From positions 930,001 to 994,000 of the forward strand of contig WBMV01001117.1 of NCBI GenBank assembly GCA_013396655.1: a stretch of DNA of 64,000 bases, in the 5' to 3' direction. The notes below the pieces were generated by a model. It did no database searches and was not told the origin of the DNA. It saw only the letters and a list, made by a program, of their open reading frames with translations. The DNA is from Campylorhamphus procurvoides. Its lineage: Eukaryota > Chordata > Aves > Passeriformes > Dendrocolaptidae. The position numbers and the translations under genes are program-made. Below are positions 61,156 through 64,000 of this stretch, piece by piece. How positions within the stretch are numbered: position 1 is the first letter of the stretch; each line of letters starts with the position of its first letter.

Positions 61156-61230
61156 CCTCTCCTCTGTGGGCCTTTGGGAACTAGCCTGCGGGCTATATCT
61201 GAGAAGTCTTATGAAAGGTGCTCAGAGAAA
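61156..61230 (+). other. Exon-like segment, 75 bases, open in phase 0
   Basis: An acceptor GATTTTCAG ends at 61155 and a donor AAA/GTGAGT starts at 61231. The 75 bases between are 25 open codons in frame 0 (PLLCGPLGTSLRAISEKSYE then RCSEK), a symmetric exon size. Stops flank the segment in the same frame on both sides (TAA at 61141, TAG shortly after the donor). The upstream pyrimidine tract is weak. No homology recognised. Confidence 0.22.
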
Positions 61231-63896
61231 GTGAGTTCAAGCTTGAGCTAGAGTAATCCATGTACAGGAAATATTAAACCTCTTTGGAAGAAAGCTAGGT
61301 ACTGATCAAAACCAGTTTCAAAAGTCAGTTTCTGAAAAATATTACTCAACAAAAGGCACAGCATAGCAAAATGAAGATGTTTGGAGAATCCATTGGATCA
61401 TGTTCCACGTAGAACAGAATAAACAACAAATACCTGATTACATCAACTCAGTGAACAATGCATAGTAGTAGATTGTTGGAGGAAAAGGTCACTTTCAGCT
61501 TTTGTAGCATAAAGGCACCCAGTCAGGCTCGAATAGTTCCCCTAACTCCTCATACATAACCAGTAAAATAAAAGGGGAGCTGAAGCACTGTGAGACCCTC
61601 AACAGCAAGAATATTGATCTTTACATATATTTAAAAATAGGTACCAAACACCATAACTTTGCTTTAAAAGCTATGCAAATGAAATTTCTACTGTTGAAAC
61701 TGAAAAGTTACTATATCACACAGAAAAGCAGGACTTAAAAGCTGTGTTACTGCTTAGGAAACACTCCAAAAAAGTATCTCCAGTTCTCTGCTCACTAGAA
61801 AAACACCTTCGAAAATGTCACAAGCACCCGTCTGTCTGTTCCTCTCCAAGTAAATGCTCCCAGCTGACTGACTATGGAAATTACTTTGTTCCCAAGCTCT
61901 GAAAGGTCCCCAAATATGCTTGGGAACATGCCATGACAAAATATACAAATGTTCTTAACCGATTAAACATTAATTAATCTCAAGATGGGGACACCCACCT
62001 CCCTTAGATAAAGACAACACCTTATTTTGTTGATCTTAGCCACTCATTTCCAATGTTACTTATCTCACCCAAGTAGGAAGGAACTGTGAGGAAAGGGTGT
62101 ATCACTGGATTTCTCAACAGGATTACCACCTCTCCCATTTCCCCTTCAGTCAATGCCTGCTCTTTTTCCTTCAAGTACTTGGAAAGAGGAATGTCTTGTT
62201 TTCAGACCGTTGCAGCTTCCAAAGATCATTCCTGGAACCCGAAGAAGTGTGGTCTCAGTCATCAAGAGACCTCATAAGGCAACTTAGTTCCTCACTACTC
62301 CCTTCCTCTTTCTTTTAGCAAGATGTTAAAACCAAGAGAATTTTGTATTTTACTTATTTATGGTTCTTGTAGGAAAAAAAATAGGCTTTTCTAGAAAAAC
62401 AAGGATCTTTTCTAACAGCTAAAAGGGATTGTGAATTTGAGCCAAATTTAGATCATGGTTTGAGATTCTCCCAAACAACACTTTCTGGTAACTCTACCAC
62501 TTGCCAAAAGAAATTCTCTGTGATCTGGCTCCTGTTTTCCAAGTCAGCTGGTAGCCATCAGTCAAATACATCCATAGGTTAGGAAACTATTTGTTAAAAG
62601 AACTGGCCAAGCATTTTAAGATTCTTCTTGACATATAGTGGTAGAAAAGTGGTAACAGTTTTTACTAACATGGAGAGTACTGTACAACACTTTCAAGAGA
62701 GCCTGAATCCTACAGATTTTCTATTTGATTTAGGCTCCAAAAATCTGGTTTCATTTTTTACTAAGGCTTCAAAATAGCTTAGGGCTTTTAAACTCCCTTT
62801 TCGCTACTGATGCTATAATTGACTATTTTTCCTCAATACTGTTAGTATGGCTGTATACTGTCATACTTGTATTGGTTTGGGGAATTTGGGCCAACCATTT
62901 CAGAAACTGGAGCCAACAGCTACACTTCCTAAATTCATATGTGACTACCTGAATAAATGCTTTGCTCTCCAAAAGCCAGAGCACCTGAACAGCTACCATT
63001 CATTTCCAAGATAGCTGGTGGATGCCCAGTATTTTGGTATATCACTCCAATTACTGCAAAGCTGTAAACAAAATCTGCAAAACTTGGCCTTGAGGTGGTT
63101 ATCTATAGCACTTGACTCAACTGGGAAGTGCATTAAATCCATTTGCTCTCTTTCTTTGAGACTGAGTTGAAGCAGGGGAAAGAGAGTTTAAGATAATTGA
63201 AATACATAAATGATAAAAAAGCCATTTGTGATAAAAAACCCTGCGTGTAAAAATGCTGATGCTGCAGGGAACAGCAGTAGGCTGGGTCTGCCTGGGGACA
63301 TCTGTTTGTATTTGTGAGGGTCAGGATGCCAGAGGCTTCGACGCTGCAACAAGAAGGAAGTTAATATCACACAAGCATGCAAGCTGCCTGCCACGTGCCA
63401 ATACAAGCAGAACCCCCTCTTTTATTCTGCCTCTCCTCCCCACCCCCAGTGCTTGTTTTCCATCTGACATCCTCTCTTCCCCAGCCTGCAGCCATAGCAG
63501 CTTTGTTTTCTCCAGTGATAGTCTCCATTCATCTCAAGCCATCTTTGCTGAACAATAGATCCCAAGCTACAGAGGCAGAGCAGAAAGGCTGAAGTAGCCA
63601 GGAAAGTAGCTTTCAAAATTGGGGGCAGATGAAGCAAACAATTTGCTGCAGTGTTAAAAGAGGAGAGAAAACATGTATACACTGACCCATTTCTACCACC
63701 TTGCCTAGGGGATATTGCTGCAAACAGCTAGATAGCACAGTGGTGGAAACTGCAGTTAAGCAAGTCTATTTTGATGCTTATTTATGCTCTGCAATTTGTT
63801 TTAAAATATCTAATCTATCCATTTAAAACTACCTAGGCACTCTACACAATTATGTATTTGCTAGACCTCTCTCCTACTACCACAGTTTCATCTTAC
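61231..63896. other. Non-coding DNA, no gene recognised
   Basis: Stops in all frames. A pyrimidine tract with TTTTAG at about 62294-62318 resembles an acceptor but is followed by a frame of only 17 codons. A CACGTG E-box lies at 63392-63397. No repeat family recognised. Confidence 0.5.
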
Positions 63897-63984
63897 CTTT
63901 AAAGCAGCCTTTGCTGCCATAGGATAAACAGCCAAGAAGTGGCAAAAACACCTGGATTTCAGCAGGGCTCAGTCTAAGCTCCAT
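63897..63984 (-). other. Candidate first coding exon at the window edge
   Basis: On the minus strand an ATG at 63984 (G at +4) opens 29 codons plus one base (MELRLSPAEIQVFLPLLGCL then SYGSKGCFK) and reaches a near-consensus donor AAAG/GTAAGA at 63897/63896. The N-terminal part has a hydrophobic patch, but with an acidic residue near the start it is a poor signal peptide. The frame is open upstream to the window end, so it may instead be the 3' part of an internal exon. No family recognised. Confidence 0.2.
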
Positions 63985-64000
63985 TAATATGTTGGGGACT

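Noticed and set aside
62294..62350. Pyrimidine tract and TTTTAG acceptor-like site
   Set aside because: Followed by only 17 open codons and no clear donor.
1..64000. CRISPR arrays, prophage, operons, rRNA or tRNA genes
   Set aside because: No regularly spaced direct repeats, no packed reading frames and no cloverleaf or rRNA-like sequence were seen. CR1 content points to a bird nuclear genome.

Overview
The window looks like vertebrate, almost certainly avian, nuclear DNA. The evidence is nine recognisable or probable fragments of CR1-type LINEs. The clear ones carry the bird-type 3' end (GGTTGGAAGGGACC next to repeated ATTCTRTGA) and C-terminal reverse-transcriptase-polyprotein remnants (HWNRLSREVV, EHWKRLPREV). 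The rest is AT-rich, with stop codons in every frame, many homopolymer runs and no operon-like packing. No bacterial or viral gene organisation is visible. One undetermined base (n) lies at 30074.

I find no complete protein-coding gene, rRNA or tRNA. The longest ATG-initiated open frame is 140 codons (43740-44162) and has no recognisable domain. The window is best read as intergenic DNA or the inside of one or more very long introns. Short open frames here are what unselected sequence gives.

Layout: 1-11239 is single-copy AT-rich DNA with a homeobox/POU-motif-dense stretch at 10081-10215. From 11240 to 33942 nine CR1/L3 fragments are scattered in both orientations, with motif-dense, possibly conserved non-coding stretches between them (15947-16290, 21230-21500, 23505-23800, 24120-24640). 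From 33943 to the end (30 kb) I recognise no LINE at all, but see further enhancer-like stretches (41400-42075, 51641-51840, 54120-54510) and most of the exon-like signals.

Exon-like signals are the only hints of genes. The best is 34632-34699: an ATG, a 22-codon hydrophobic signal-peptide-like reading and an exact GTAAGT donor. Other acceptor/donor-bounded segments are at 20189-20224, 32513-32565, 35896-35973, 51254-51299, 59359-59492 and 61156-61230 on the plus strand, and 55835-55879 and 63897-63984 on the minus strand. Some of these are expected by chance: an 8-base donor core should occur about once per strand in 64 kb. They are therefore leads, not genes. Two imperfect tandem duplications (22421-22532, 44768-44927) and several perfect short inverted repeats complete the picture.
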